64,000 nucleotides of DNA from Pseudomonas sp. DTU_2021_1001937_2_SI_NGA_ILE_001 (GTDB taxonomy: Bacteria > Pseudomonadota > Gammaproteobacteria > Pseudomonadales > Pseudomonadaceae), in contig NZ_CP135971.1 in assembly GCF_032463525.1 (NCBI RefSeq), forward strand, positions 4,030,001 through 4,094,000, given 5' to 3'. Of the stretch, positions 47,665 to 56,732 are shown piece by piece. Below the pieces are notes generated by a model. That model saw only the letters and a list, made by a program, of their open reading frames with translations, was not told the origin of the DNA and did no database searches. Numbering within the stretch: the stretch's first letter is position 1; the number at the start of each line of letters is the position of its first letter. Made by a program: the position numbers and the translations under genes.

Positions 47665-49374
47665 GTGAACACTGTCTCCCCTTGCGAACCTTGTGCACCA
47701 CGACCGAGCAGCGCTTCGGAGGATGCCCGCGTCTGGTGCGTACAGGCGTCGGTCTACCGGCCCAACCGCCGTGGCGCTTTGTTGCAGACCCTGGGCGGCA
47801 TGCTGTGGCTGTTGCAGGCCGCCGCCATCGCCTGGGCCGTGCAGGGGCTGCTCGACGGGCAGGGCATGGCGCGGGTGTGGCCTGCCGCGCTGGCGCTGCT
47901 GGTGCTCGGGACAGTGCGCAGCCTGGCCGAGAGCCGGGGTAACCGCTTGCTGTACCGCACTGCACGCGCTCATCTCAGCCTCTTGCGTGAACACGCCGTG
48001 GCGACACTGGCGCAGCGTTCGCCGCTGGATACCCGCCGCGCCGCTTCGGGCCAGGCGGCCAGTGTGCTGGCCGAGCAGGCCGAAGCCGTGCTGCCTTACC
48101 TGGTGCGCTACCTGCCCGTGCAGCAGCGGGTCATGACCCTGCCTGTGTTCATTCTCCTGGCGGTGGCCTGGCATTCCTGGCTGGCCGCCGCCGTCTTGTT
48201 GCTGGCCGCGCCGTTGATTCCGCTGTTCATGGCCCTGGTGGGCTGGCGTGCCAAGGCCGCCAGCGAAGCGCAACTGGTGGAGATGGGCGGCATGAATGCC
48301 TTCCTGCTCGACCGCCTGCGCGGCCTGACCACCTTGCGTGCCCTGCGCGCCGTCGAGCTGACCGCCGCGCGGGTCGAGGCTTCGGCCTTGTCGCTGCGCC
48401 AGCGCACCCTGCGGGTGTTGCGCATCGCCTTCCTGTCGTCGGCGGTGCTGGAGCTGTTCTCTGCCCTGGGTGTGGCGCTGGTGGCGGTGTACATCGGCTT
48501 CCACCTGCTGGGCTACCTGCCGTTCGGCGCCTGGGGCCAGACCTTGAGCCTGGGCCAGGGACTGTTCGTGCTGCTGCTGGCGCCGGCGTTCTTCGAGCCG
48601 CTGCGCGACCTGTCGGCGGTCTGGCATGACCGCGCCGCCGGCGTCAGTGCCCTGCAGGCGCTGGCCGAGTTGAGCGAGCAGGGCGCGGCCTTGCCGCCGA
48701 CTGCGGCGCCCTGTGCGACGCCTGGCCTGGCGGTGAGCGTCGAGGCACTGAGCGTGGCGCATGCCGGCGCGGCACGGGCGGCTTTCGAAGGTGTATCGCT
48801 GCAGGTCGCCCAGGGCGAACACCTGGCGATCACCGGGCCCAGCGGCAGCGGGAAATCCACGCTGCTGGCCGCCATCGCCGGGTTGCTGCCGCTCCAGGCC
48901 GGGCGCCTGACACTGGGCGTGGCACCGGGGCAAATCGGCTGGATCGGCCAGAAGCCGCATATCTTCGCTGGCACCGTGCGGCACAACATCAGCCTGGGCC
49001 GCCCGACGGTGGGCGCCCAGGAAGTCGACAAGGCGCTCGCCAGCGCCTGCCTGCAAGAGGTTGAACAGGCGCGTGCCGGGCGGATGCTCGGAGAGGGCGG
49101 CCTCGGGCTGTCCGGCGGTGAAGGGCTGCGCCTGGCCCTGGCGCGGATTGCGGCCGACCCGTCTATTCGCCTGATCCTCGCCGATGAACCCACGGCGCAC
49201 CTGGACCGCCAGACCCGTGCCGAGGTCACCGCGGCACTGCTGGAGCTGGCGCGTGAGCGCACCTTGATCGTCGCCACCCATGATCCAGCGCTGGCCGCAG
49301 CGGTGGGTCGTCAGCTGCCGCTGCAACGGCTGTGTCAGCCCAGCACCCCGGTTCGACTGGAGGTGGCCTCATGA
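47665..49374 (+). CDS. cydD: Cytochrome bd assembly ABC exporter subunit CydD
   Basis: A 569-residue half-transporter: six membrane segments followed by an ATPase. ATPase motifs: Walker A GPSGSGKST, signature LSGGEGLRLALARIA, Walker B LILADEPTAHLD, switch His VATHDPALA. CydDC exports cysteine/glutathione or heme-related ligand to the periplasm and is required for cytochrome bd assembly. The start is uncertain; I use GTG 47665 (MNTVSPCEP), with 31 further open codons upstream. Its stop overlaps the cydC ATG. Confidence 0.85.
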   Translation: MNTVSPCEPCAPRPSSASEDARVWCVQASVYRPNRRGALLQTLGGMLWLLQAAAIAWAVQGLLDGQGMARVWPAALALLVLGTVRSLAESRGNRLLYRTARAHLSLLREHAVATLAQRSPLDTRRAASGQAASVLAEQAEAVLPYLVRYLPVQQRVMTLPVFILLAVAWHSWLAAAVLLLAAPLIPLFMALVGWRAKAASEAQLVEMGGMNAFLLDRLRGLTTLRALRAVELTAARVEASALSLRQRTLRVLRIAFLSSAVLELFSALGVALVAVYIGFHLLGYLPFGAWGQTLSLGQGLFVLLLAPAFFEPLRDLSAVWHDRAAGVSALQALAELSEQGAALPPTAAPCATPGLAVSVEALSVAHAGAARAAFEGVSLQVAQGEHLAITGPSGSGKSTLLAAIAGLLPLQAGRLTLGVAPGQIGWIGQKPHIFAGTVRHNISLGRPTVGAQEVDKALASACLQEVEQARAGRMLGEGGLGLSGGEGLRLALARIAADPSIRLILADEPTAHLDRQTRAEVTAALLELARERTLIVATHDPALAAAVGRQLPLQRLCQPSTPVRLEVAS

Positions 49375-51068
49375 GCGGCAAGCGCTTGGCCTCGCTGCGT
49401 CCCATCCTGGCGCTGTTCTGGGCCGAACGTCGCACCCTGCTGCTGGTCGGTGCCATGTTGGCGGCCCTGACCGTGCTGTGCGGCATGGCGCTGCTGGGCT
49501 TGTCGGGATGGTTCATCAGCGCCACCGCCATCGCCGGCCTGAGTGCCGCCACGGCGCTGGCCTTCGACGTGTTCATGCCGTCGTCTGGCATTCGCCTGTT
49601 CACCCTGGGACGCACCTTTGCCCGCTACGGCGAACGCCTGGCCACCCACGACGCGACCCTGGCGGTACTGGCCGCGTTGCGGGTGCGGCTGTTTCGCGGC
49701 TGGGCACAACCCCGCGCCGCCCGGCAACTGGCCCTGCGCCCGGCGCGCCTGCTGTTTCGCCTGACCTGCGACATCGACGCCCTGGATTCGCTGTACCTGC
49801 GCGTGCTGGTCCCGCTGGGTGCCGCGCTGGCCGCAGTTCTGGCGGCGAGCGTGGCCCTGGGGGCGGTGGACCTGCGCCTGGGCCTGGTGGTGCTGGCGCT
49901 GATGGTGGTGACTACGCTGCTGGTGCTGCGCAGCACCTGGCTGGGCTCGCTGCGTCCGGCCCAGCGGCGTACGCAGGCCCTGGAAAGCCTGCGGGCCCAG
50001 GCCGCCGACCTGGTGGCCGGGCAGACCGAGCTGTTGATGGCCGGACGCCTGGCGGCGCAAGGCAGACACCTGGCCGCCAGCGATGCGCGTCTGGCGCACT
50101 GCGACGACCAGTTGAACCGCCTGGACAACCGTGCCGGCCTGGCGTTCGGCGTGCTGGGCAGCGTGCTGCTGGCGCTGACCCTGCTGGTGGCCGGCTGGCT
50201 GGTTTCGGTGGAAGCCATTGATGTGCCGGTGGCGGTGTTCGCCGTGTTGCTGGCGCTGACCGTCACCGAGCCGCTGGCCGCTTTGCGTCGCGGTGCGCTG
50301 GAAATGGGACGCACCACCCTGGCGGCGCGGCGTATCGCACCGCAATTGAGCGCTGCCGAACCGACCCGTTGCGAGGGTTCGCCGCCTGCCGGGCCGGTGG
50401 TGCAGGTACGCCGGGCCTGTGCACGCCACCCAGGAGCCGGGCGCGATGCCCTGCAGGACATCGACCTGCATATCGAGGCCGGCGAGCGAGTGGCGCTGGT
50501 GGGCTGCAGTGGTGCCGGCAAGTCCTCATTACTGGCCTTGCTCAGTGGCGAACTGGCCCTTCGCAGCGGCGAGGTTCGGGTGACCTCCGCGCAGGGCTGG
50601 CTGACCCAGCGCACCGAGCTGTTCCAGGACAGCCTGCGCGACAACCTGCTGCTCGCTGCGCCCACTGCCAGCGACGCGCAGCTGTGGCAGGCGCTGGACG
50701 CGGCCGGGTTGGGCGACCCCCTGCGGGCCTGGCCCGAGGGTTTGGACACGCGGCTGGGCGAGGGCGGCCAGGGGCTTTCCGGCGGCCAGGCCCGACGCCT
50801 GGCCCTGGCTCGCCTGCTGCTGCAGAACGCACCGCTCTGGCTGCTCGACGAACCCAGCGAAGGCCTGGATGGCGCCACCGCCCGCCAGGTGCTGGCCGGG
50901 CTGGATCGTGCCGACCAAGGCCGCGCCTGGCTATTGGTCACGCACCTGCGCCGTGAGGCAGCGCTGGCCGACCGGCTGCTGGTGCTGGAGGGCGGGCGTG
51001 TCTGTGCCGCCTGGCCGCGTGGCAGCCAAGGATTCGACACGGTACTGGCGGGCCTGCGCCCCGACTGA
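49371..51068 (+). CDS. cydC: Cytochrome bd assembly ABC exporter subunit CydC
   Basis: A 565-residue partner half-transporter with six membrane segments. Features: LLGLSGWFISATAIAGLS in the first segments, Walker A GCSGAGKSS, signature LSGGQARRLALARLL, Walker B LWLLDEPSEGLD. GGAGGT precedes the ATG inside the end of cydD, so the two are coupled. Followed at 48 bases by cydA. Confidence 0.9.
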   Translation: MSGKRLASLRPILALFWAERRTLLLVGAMLAALTVLCGMALLGLSGWFISATAIAGLSAATALAFDVFMPSSGIRLFTLGRTFARYGERLATHDATLAVLAALRVRLFRGWAQPRAARQLALRPARLLFRLTCDIDALDSLYLRVLVPLGAALAAVLAASVALGAVDLRLGLVVLALMVVTTLLVLRSTWLGSLRPAQRRTQALESLRAQAADLVAGQTELLMAGRLAAQGRHLAASDARLAHCDDQLNRLDNRAGLAFGVLGSVLLALTLLVAGWLVSVEAIDVPVAVFAVLLALTVTEPLAALRRGALEMGRTTLAARRIAPQLSAAEPTRCEGSPPAGPVVQVRRACARHPGAGRDALQDIDLHIEAGERVALVGCSGAGKSSLLALLSGELALRSGEVRVTSAQGWLTQRTELFQDSLRDNLLLAAPTASDAQLWQALDAAGLGDPLRAWPEGLDTRLGEGGQGLSGGQARRLALARLLLQNAPLWLLDEPSEGLDGATARQVLAGLDRADQGRAWLLVTHLRREAALADRLLVLEGGRVCAAWPRGSQGFDTVLAGLRPD

Positions 51069-51116
51069 CCGACCCCGTTTTGAGCTTTTGAATGTGAACC
51101 CTTAGAGGAAAAAGAC

Positions 51117-52721
51117 ATGGACTTTGACATAGTCAGCCTGTCGCGATTGCAGTTTGCGCTGACCGCGCTCTATCACTTCCTGTTCGTCCCCCTGACGCTG
51201 GGTCTGTCGATCCTGCTGGCGATCATGGAAACCATCTACGTGATGACCGGCCGGGTGATCTGGCGGCAGATGACCCGCTTCTGGGGCACTCTGTTCGGCA
51301 TCAACTTCGTCATGGGCGTGGCCACCGGCATCGTCATGGAGTTCCAGTTCGGCATGAACTGGAGCTACTACAGCCACTACGTGGGTGACATCTTCGGTGC
51401 GCCGCTGGCCATCGAAGGACTGATGGCATTCTTCCTGGAGGCGACCTTCGTCGGCCTGTTCTTCTTCGGCTGGGACAAGCTCACCCGGGTCAAGCACCTG
51501 CTGGTGACCTGGCTGATGGCCCTGGGCACCAACCTCTCGGCGCTGTGGATCCTGATTGCCAACGGCTGGATGCAGAACCCGGTGGGCGCGGTGTTCAACC
51601 CGCAGACCATGCGCATGGAAGTCAGCGATTTCTACGCGGTGCTGACCAACCCGGTGGCCCAGGCCAAGTTCGTGCATACCGTGTCGGCCGGCTACGTGTG
51701 CGGGGCGATCTTCGTGCTGGGCATCTCGGCCTGGTACCTGCTCAAGGGCCGGCATGTCGACCTGGCCAAGCGTTCGATGACCGTGGCGGCGTCGTTCGGC
51801 CTGGCGGCCTCGCTGTCGGTGGTGGTGCTGGGTGACGAAAGCGGCTACCTGTCCAGCGAACACCAGAAGATGAAACTGGCGGCCATCGAAGCCATGTGGG
51901 ACACCGAGCCGGCCCCGGCGGCCTTCACCGCCTTCGGCTTTCCCGACCAGCAGGCCCGCGAGACCCACTACGCGGTGCATATTCCGTGGGTAATGGGCCT
52001 GATCGGCACCCGCTCGCTGGACACCGAAATGCCCGGCATCAAGGACCTGGTGGTCAGCGCCGAGGCGCGCATCCGCCGCGGCCTGCTGGCCTATGACGCG
52101 CTGGAGGAGATCCGCGCCGCAGGCTCGACCACACAGATTTCCCCGGCGCTCAAGGAGGCCTTCGAAAGCAACGGCAGCGAGCTGGGCTACGCCCTGTTGC
52201 TCAAGCGCTATGTCGATGACCCGCGTCAGGCTTCGGACGCACAGATTGCCCAGGCCGCCTGGGATACCGTGCCGCAGGTGGCGCCGCTGTTCTGGTCGTT
52301 CCGCGTCATGGTCGCCCTGGGCATGTTCTTCATCGCCCTCACCGCGGCGTTCTTCTGGTTGTCGGCGCGTCATCGCCTGGAGCGCTACCGCTGGCTGCTG
52401 CGTCTGGCGGTGTATGCCATCCCGCTGCCCTGGGTGGCCATCGAGGCCGGCTGGTTCGTCGCCGAGTACGGTCGCCAGCCCTGGGTGATCGAAGGCGTGC
52501 TGCCCACCGCTGTGGCGGTGTCGAGCCTGGGTGTGAAGACCCTGCTGCTGACCATCGCCGGTTTCGTGGCGATCTACAGCGTGCTGCTGGTCATCGAGCT
52601 GAAGCTGATGTTCAAGGCGGTCAAGCACGGCCCGGACCTGGAGCCGGAGCAGATCGGCCTCGGCCATCCGAGCCCGGCCAGCGTGGCCACTCGCCAACCC
52701 GTCTTCCAGCCTGCGGAGTGA
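51117..52721 (+). CDS. cydA: Cytochrome bd quinol oxidase subunit I (Escherichia-like, long Q-loop)
   Basis: A 534-residue integral membrane subunit carrying hemes b558, b595 and d. The distal heme ligand is His20 (ALYHFLFVPLTLG). The quinol loop opens VVLGDESGY and has MKLAAIEAMWDTEPAPAAF with the Lys and Glu of the quinone site, then a long insert to about residue 390. This long form and the close match to E. coli CydA separate it from the shorter cyanide-insensitive CioA of other Pseudomonas. It reduces O2 to water at low oxygen. Confidence 0.9.
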   Translation: MDFDIVSLSRLQFALTALYHFLFVPLTLGLSILLAIMETIYVMTGRVIWRQMTRFWGTLFGINFVMGVATGIVMEFQFGMNWSYYSHYVGDIFGAPLAIEGLMAFFLEATFVGLFFFGWDKLTRVKHLLVTWLMALGTNLSALWILIANGWMQNPVGAVFNPQTMRMEVSDFYAVLTNPVAQAKFVHTVSAGYVCGAIFVLGISAWYLLKGRHVDLAKRSMTVAASFGLAASLSVVVLGDESGYLSSEHQKMKLAAIEAMWDTEPAPAAFTAFGFPDQQARETHYAVHIPWVMGLIGTRSLDTEMPGIKDLVVSAEARIRRGLLAYDALEEIRAAGSTTQISPALKEAFESNGSELGYALLLKRYVDDPRQASDAQIAQAAWDTVPQVAPLFWSFRVMVALGMFFIALTAAFFWLSARHRLERYRWLLRLAVYAIPLPWVAIEAGWFVAEYGRQPWVIEGVLPTAVAVSSLGVKTLLLTIAGFVAIYSVLLVIELKLMFKAVKHGPDLEPEQIGLGHPSPASVATRQPVFQPAE

Positions 52722-52725
52722 AATC

Positions 52726-53880
52726 ATGATCCTGCATGAACTTCTGAACTACGACACCCTGCGTGTCATCTGGTGGGTGCTGCTGGGCGTGCTGCTGGTC
52801 GGCTTCGCCGTGATGGACGGCTTCGACCTCGGCACCGGCATGCTGCTGCCGTTCATTGGCAAGACCGACCTGGAGCGGCGGGTGGTGATCAACGCCGTGG
52901 GACCGACCTGGGAGGGCAACCAGGTGTGGCTGATCCTCGGGGGCGGTGCCATCTTCGCCGCCTGGCCGCAGCTGTACGCGGTGTCGTTCTCCGGTTTCTA
53001 CCTGGCGATGTTCGCCATCCTGGTGGCGCTGATCCTGCGCCCGGTGGCCTTCAAGTACCGCAGCAAGCGCGAGTCGACTGCCTGGCGCAGCCGCTGGGAC
53101 TGGGCGCTGTTCGTCGGTGGCTTCGTGCCGACGCTGATCTGCGGCGTGGCGGTGGGCAACGTATTGCTCGGCGTGCCGTTCCGCCTCACTCCGGACATGC
53201 ACATCCACTACGACGGCACCTTCTTCGGCCTGCTCAACCCCTTCGCGGTGCTGTGCGGCCTGGTCTCGGTGGCCATGCTGACCACCCATGGCGCCGCCTG
53301 GCTGCGCATCAAGACCGACGGCCCGGTGGCCGAGCGCGCCCGTGCGGTCGGCAGCGTCAGCGCGCTGCTGACCGTCGTCCTGTATGCCTTGGCCGGTGTG
53401 GCACTGTGGAAGTGGGTGGATGGCTACAGCATCACTTCGACGATCAACAGCACCGGGCCGTCCAACCCGCTGTTCAAGACTGCTGCCGTGACCAGCGGCG
53501 CGTGGTTGCGCAACTACGCCGAGCACGGCTGGATGCTCGCCGCCCCGGCGCTGGGCTTCGCCGGCCTGCTGCTGACCTTCGCGCTGATGCGCGCACGCCG
53601 CGACAACCTGGCGATGCTCACCAGCGGCCTGGGCATTGCCGGCATCATCGTTTCGGTGGGTGCGTCGATGTTCCCGTTCATCCTGCCGTCGACCGTCGAT
53701 CCGCGCTTCAGCCTGACCGTGTGGGACTCGTCGAGCAGCCACATGACGCTGTTCATCATGTTGGTCTGCACGGCGATCTTCATGCCGCTGATCCTGGCCT
53801 ACACCACCTGGGTCTACGCAGTGCTGTGGGGCAAGGTCGATGCGAAAGCCATCGAAAACCCACACAACCACGCTTACTGA
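52726..53880 (+). CDS. cydB: Cytochrome bd quinol oxidase subunit II
   Basis: A 384-residue membrane subunit, four bases after cydA. Starts with WWVLLGVLLVGFAVMDGFDLGTGML, the CydB hallmark, and has AVGPTWEGNQVWLILGGGA. It stabilises subunit I. Confidence 0.92.
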   Translation: MILHELLNYDTLRVIWWVLLGVLLVGFAVMDGFDLGTGMLLPFIGKTDLERRVVINAVGPTWEGNQVWLILGGGAIFAAWPQLYAVSFSGFYLAMFAILVALILRPVAFKYRSKRESTAWRSRWDWALFVGGFVPTLICGVAVGNVLLGVPFRLTPDMHIHYDGTFFGLLNPFAVLCGLVSVAMLTTHGAAWLRIKTDGPVAERARAVGSVSALLTVVLYALAGVALWKWVDGYSITSTINSTGPSNPLFKTAAVTSGAWLRNYAEHGWMLAAPALGFAGLLLTFALMRARRDNLAMLTSGLGIAGIIVSVGASMFPFILPSTVDPRFSLTVWDSSSSHMTLFIMLVCTAIFMPLILAYTTWVYAVLWGKVDAKAIENPHNHAY

Positions 53881-53895
53881 GTTAGGAGACACGTC

Positions 53896-54042
53896 ATGTG
53901 GTATTTCGCCTGGTTACTCGGCCTGCCTCTGGCCGCCGCCTTCGCCGTGCTCAACGGCATGTGGTTCGAACTGACCGAAGACAACGATGTGCGTCGCTCG
54001 CTGATGAGCGACATTCCCGAGCAGGATCGCGTACAGCGCTGA
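53896..54042 (+). CDS. cydX: Cytochrome bd small subunit CydX
   Basis: A 48-residue protein, one hydrophobic helix (MWYFAWLLGLPLAAAFAVLN), followed by EDNDVRRSLM. The MWYFAW start is the CydX/YbgT mark. TTAGGAG is placed about eight bases before the ATG, 15 bases after cydB. CydX is needed for stable, active bd oxidase in E. coli. Confidence 0.9.
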   Translation: MWYFAWLLGLPLAAAFAVLNGMWFELTEDNDVRRSLMSDIPEQDRVQR

Positions 54043-54114
54043 TACTGTTCAGGCACCGGCCGGGGCCGCGGCGCCATGCGCCCGGCCCCGGCGTGTTCAT
54101 CAAAGGAACTGCCC

Positions 54115-55113
54115 ATGGACATCGCTTTCTTCAGCGCCCAACCCTACGACCAGCGTTTCTTCGATCAGGCTCTGCAGCGTGACGACGCCTGCAGCGGCCT
54201 GCAGCTGACCTACCTGGCGCCGACGCTGTGCGCCGAGACGGTCAGGCTCGCCCAGGGCTTCGAGGCTGTGTGCGTGTTCGTCAACGACCAGCTGGACGCC
54301 GGCGTGCTTCAGGCGCTGGCCAACTATGGCGTGCGTGCGGTGCTGCTGCGCTGCGCCGGCTTCAACAACGTCGACCTCGACACAGCCCGCCGCCTGGGGC
54401 TGTTCGTCGCCCGTGTGCCGGGTTACTCGCCCGAAGCGGTGGCCGAACACACCCTGGCCCTGGTGATGACCCTCAACCGCCACACGCATCGCGCCTACAA
54501 CCGCGTACGCGAGGGCAACTTCATGCTCGAAGGGCTGCTGGGCTTCAACCTGCATGGCAAGACCGTCGGCATCGTCGGCACCGGGCAGATCGGCCTGGCC
54601 ACGGCGCGGATCTTCAAGGGCTTCGGCTGCCGCGTGCTGGGCTTCGACCCGTTCCCGGCAGAAGCCTTCAATGAGACGGGCGAGTACGTGACGCTGGAAC
54701 GACTGCTGGCCGAGGCGGACATCGTCAGCCTGCATTGCCCGCTCAGCGACGGCACCCGCCACCTGATTCGCGCCGAGACCCTGGCGCAGATGAAGCCTGG
54801 CGCCATGCTGGTGAACACCTCCAGGGGCGGGCTGATCGACACCCTGGCGGTGATCGAGGCACTCAAGAGCCGCCAGCTCGGCGCCCTGGCCATCGACGTG
54901 TACGAACAGGAAAGCCAACTGTTCTTCCAGGACCGTTCCAGCGACCACATCGACGACGAAGTCTTCCTGCGCCTGACCACCTTTCCCAACGTGCTGATCA
55001 CCGGCCACCAGGGCTTCTTCACCCGCGAGGCACTGGAGCAGATCGCCGAGGTGACCCTGGCCAACCTGCGGTGTTTCGTCGAGGGGCGGGGGTGTGAGAA
55101 TGGGGTGGCGTGA
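54115..55113 (+). CDS. ldhA: D-lactate dehydrogenase / 2-hydroxyacid dehydrogenase (LdhA-like)
   Basis: A 332-residue NAD-dependent dehydrogenase. The Rossmann motif is VGIVGTGQIGLATARIF (residues about 147-163). The substrate side has RCAGFNNVDLDTA, VNTSRGGLID and the His of ITGHQGFFTREA. It reduces pyruvate to D-lactate to reoxidise NADH. AAAGGA lies before the ATG. The position right behind cydX fits a low-oxygen role. Confidence 0.87.
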   Translation: MDIAFFSAQPYDQRFFDQALQRDDACSGLQLTYLAPTLCAETVRLAQGFEAVCVFVNDQLDAGVLQALANYGVRAVLLRCAGFNNVDLDTARRLGLFVARVPGYSPEAVAEHTLALVMTLNRHTHRAYNRVREGNFMLEGLLGFNLHGKTVGIVGTGQIGLATARIFKGFGCRVLGFDPFPAEAFNETGEYVTLERLLAEADIVSLHCPLSDGTRHLIRAETLAQMKPGAMLVNTSRGGLIDTLAVIEALKSRQLGALAIDVYEQESQLFFQDRSSDHIDDEVFLRLTTFPNVLITGHQGFFTREALEQIAEVTLANLRCFVEGRGCENGVA

Positions 55114-55171
55114 GGTGCAGGTGAGAGCGGCTGCAGTCAGAGCTATCCGGTCGGCGTGGAATTGAATCGCC

Positions 55172-55332
55172 TTGCATCACCACCCCCTGTTGCGCAATAC
55201 TGCGGGGCATCGGAGTGACTGACCAGATGAGACCGAGCACTCCCCAGCGGTGAAAACCGTAGTCGCGCAAGGCGGCTCGCAAGTGGTGTCTGGATCGCAA
55301 TATTCGAAGAAGGCGCCTATGGCGCCTTTTTT
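55172..55332 (+). ncRNA. Candidate small RNA with promoter and terminator
   Basis: TTGCAT (55172) and AATACT (55196), spacing 18, make a sigma-70-like promoter; a strong terminator ends at 55332. The transcript would start near 55207 and be about 125 nt. No conserved open frame is apparent within it. I do not recognise a known Pseudomonas sRNA. Confidence 0.35.
55309..55332 (+). terminator. Rho-independent terminator
   Basis: AAGGCGCC-TAT-GGCGCCTT with TTTTTT on the + strand. It is nearly 200 bases beyond the ldhA stop, so it may serve the candidate sRNA. Confidence 0.8.
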
Positions 55333-55341
55333 CGTTTCTGG

Positions 55342-55917
55342 CTACCGCCGAGTTGAAACCCTTTCCCCTGCATAGACCTTGGAACACAAAAGGCCGAATC
55401 CCATACGGCCGGACAACTGAGGCGCTGGCATGTCTCGACCTTGCGGATAGGCACTTTCAACCACGAGATACAGATCTTGCAGATGGCGATCCTCTTTGCG
55501 AGCTCTGCGCAGCTCGAAGAACACGTAGTACGGCCCTTGCGGTGTTTCGATCTGGGTGACATGTGCCCAATTGCGCTGCGCGGCTGTCTGGTGGACCTTC
55601 GTTGCAGGATGGGTAAAGCTCGAAATCACTCCTGGCAACCTGTGGGAAAGGGTGTAGCGCGACTCGCAAAATGTGCGAGGTCGGCCGCCATGATCCTCAA
55701 GGATCGGACGCTCTGGGTCATGTGTAGCCGCATCGTAGGCAGTGGTGAAGGTATGGTTCGTAAACCGCACATGAATGCGCAGATCTTTCTTCACGCGCTC
55801 ACTCGACAGTACCAGTTGGAAAGGATTCAGGTGATCCAGGCAGTAAGTCCTGTCCTGGACTGCCAGAGGTGCAAAGTACGGTTTGTGCAAACGGCTTCCC
55901 TGCGAGACAAGATTCAC
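55342..55917 (-). CDS. Conserved hypothetical protein, 191 residues
   Basis: I recognise this as a protein recurrent in Pseudomonas and relatives but without a known function. It has HVRFTNHTFTTAYDAATHD, an aromatic-rich central part, SYPQG-like VVESAYPQGRDMPA, a Cys pair region GLLCSKVY and no membrane segment or signal peptide. No catalytic signature is clear. GTG start. Base composition is lower in GC than in ldhA; it lies in an accessory pocket beside tRNA-Arg. Confidence 0.55.
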   Translation of the reverse strand: MNLVSQGSRLHKPYFAPLAVQDRTYCLDHLNPFQLVLSSERVKKDLRIHVRFTNHTFTTAYDAATHDPERPILEDHGGRPRTFCESRYTLSHRLPGVISSFTHPATKVHQTAAQRNWAHVTQIETPQGPYYVFFELRRARKEDRHLQDLYLVVESAYPQGRDMPAPQLSGRMGFGLLCSKVYAGERVSTRR

Positions 55918-56072
55918 GAGCGGGCATTCTAATCGTGCAGCTTGCGCAAGGTCTGTCAGCAGGTGCTTCTGGTGGTGCCAGAGACTGATCCTTGCAGCTT
56001 GGCGAGTACGTTCAGGCCTCGCAGGCTGTGCTAGCGTTGGAACATGCCTGCCAATAAGAATGTGAGGTCACC

Positions 56073-56366
56073 ATGTCGAGCGCCAAGGACCCTGATGAGC
56101 CGCCCGGCCTGCTGTTCAAGCCTCAGGAGCTGCTGGTGCGTGAGGCGCTCGGCCTGACCGGCCCTGCGCCCGACGGCGTTCCTGCACTGTTCGGCAAACA
56201 GGCCTTGGCCGCCCAGGCCGTGGTGGCCCACAAGCTCGATGGCGACGCTACGCCGCAGGTGCTGGTCATGCTCTGCGAGACACCCCGGCTGACGGCAGTC
56301 TGTGCCGGCGCCGGTTTTGCAACGCCCCCGTGGATCGAACAGGAGTTCGCCGCATGCCCCCCGTGA
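56073..56366 (+). CDS. Small protein paired with the RebB gene
   Basis: A 97-residue protein with no recognised domain. GAGGT is four bases before the ATG. Mixed polar/hydrophobic; includes LLFKPQELLVREALGL and LGKQALAA-like helices, and Cys residues near the end. Its 3' end overlaps the RebB gene by 13 bases, so the two are coupled. Function unknown. Confidence 0.55.
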   Translation: MSSAKDPDEPPGLLFKPQELLVREALGLTGPAPDGVPALFGKQALAAQAVVAHKLDGDATPQVLVMLCETPRLTAVCAGAGFATPPWIEQEFAACPP

Positions 56367-56671
56367 ATGAGCAGATCACCGACGCCGTCACCCAGAGCAA
56401 CGTCAAGGTACTGGGTGAGTCGCCGCCCATGGCGATGAGCACCCTCTACCAGGCCATGGCCCGCTCCAGCGGCATCCTTTTCGAGAACGCCGTCAGTGCC
56501 CAGCAACAGCAGAACACCCTGGCCCAGGCGGCGAGCAACCAGGGGGTGATGCAGATCTACAACGTCGACACCAGTGCCGCTGCGGGGGCTACCGAGCGCA
56601 TTGGCCAGACGGGTGTGGCGGATAACCTGACCAGTTTGCTGACGGTGCTCAACGCATTCAGGCAGTCGTAG
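56354..56671 (+). CDS. RebB-family R-body protein
   Basis: A 105-residue protein of the RebB family (PF11747), which forms the retractable ribbon-like R-bodies of Caedibacter and occurs widely in Pseudomonas. The family pattern is seen: TDAVTQSNVKVLGESPPMAMSTLYQ, GILFENAVSAQQQQN. AGGAG is eight bases before the ATG. Only one RebB copy is present; a full reb locus normally has several paralogs. Confidence 0.72.
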   Translation: MPPVNEQITDAVTQSNVKVLGESPPMAMSTLYQAMARSSGILFENAVSAQQQQNTLAQAASNQGVMQIYNVDTSAAAGATERIGQTGVADNLTSLLTVLNAFRQS

Positions 56672-56692
56672 CCACCAGTTTTCTGCAGGCAA

Positions 56693-56720
56693 CAAAAAAG
56701 GCCCAGGTCTTCACCTGGGC
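56693..56720 (-). terminator. Terminator of tRNA-Arg (minus strand)
   Basis: GGCCCAGGT / ACCTGGGCC with a TTTTTT run on the minus strand, 13 bases past the tRNA 3' end. Confidence 0.85.
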
Positions 56721-56732
56721 CTTCATCGTATA

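Noticed and set aside
51102..52727. A 541-codon frame on the minus strand opposite cydA
   Set aside because: It mirrors cydA codons and is His/Gln/Arg-rich without a domain. cydA is certain.
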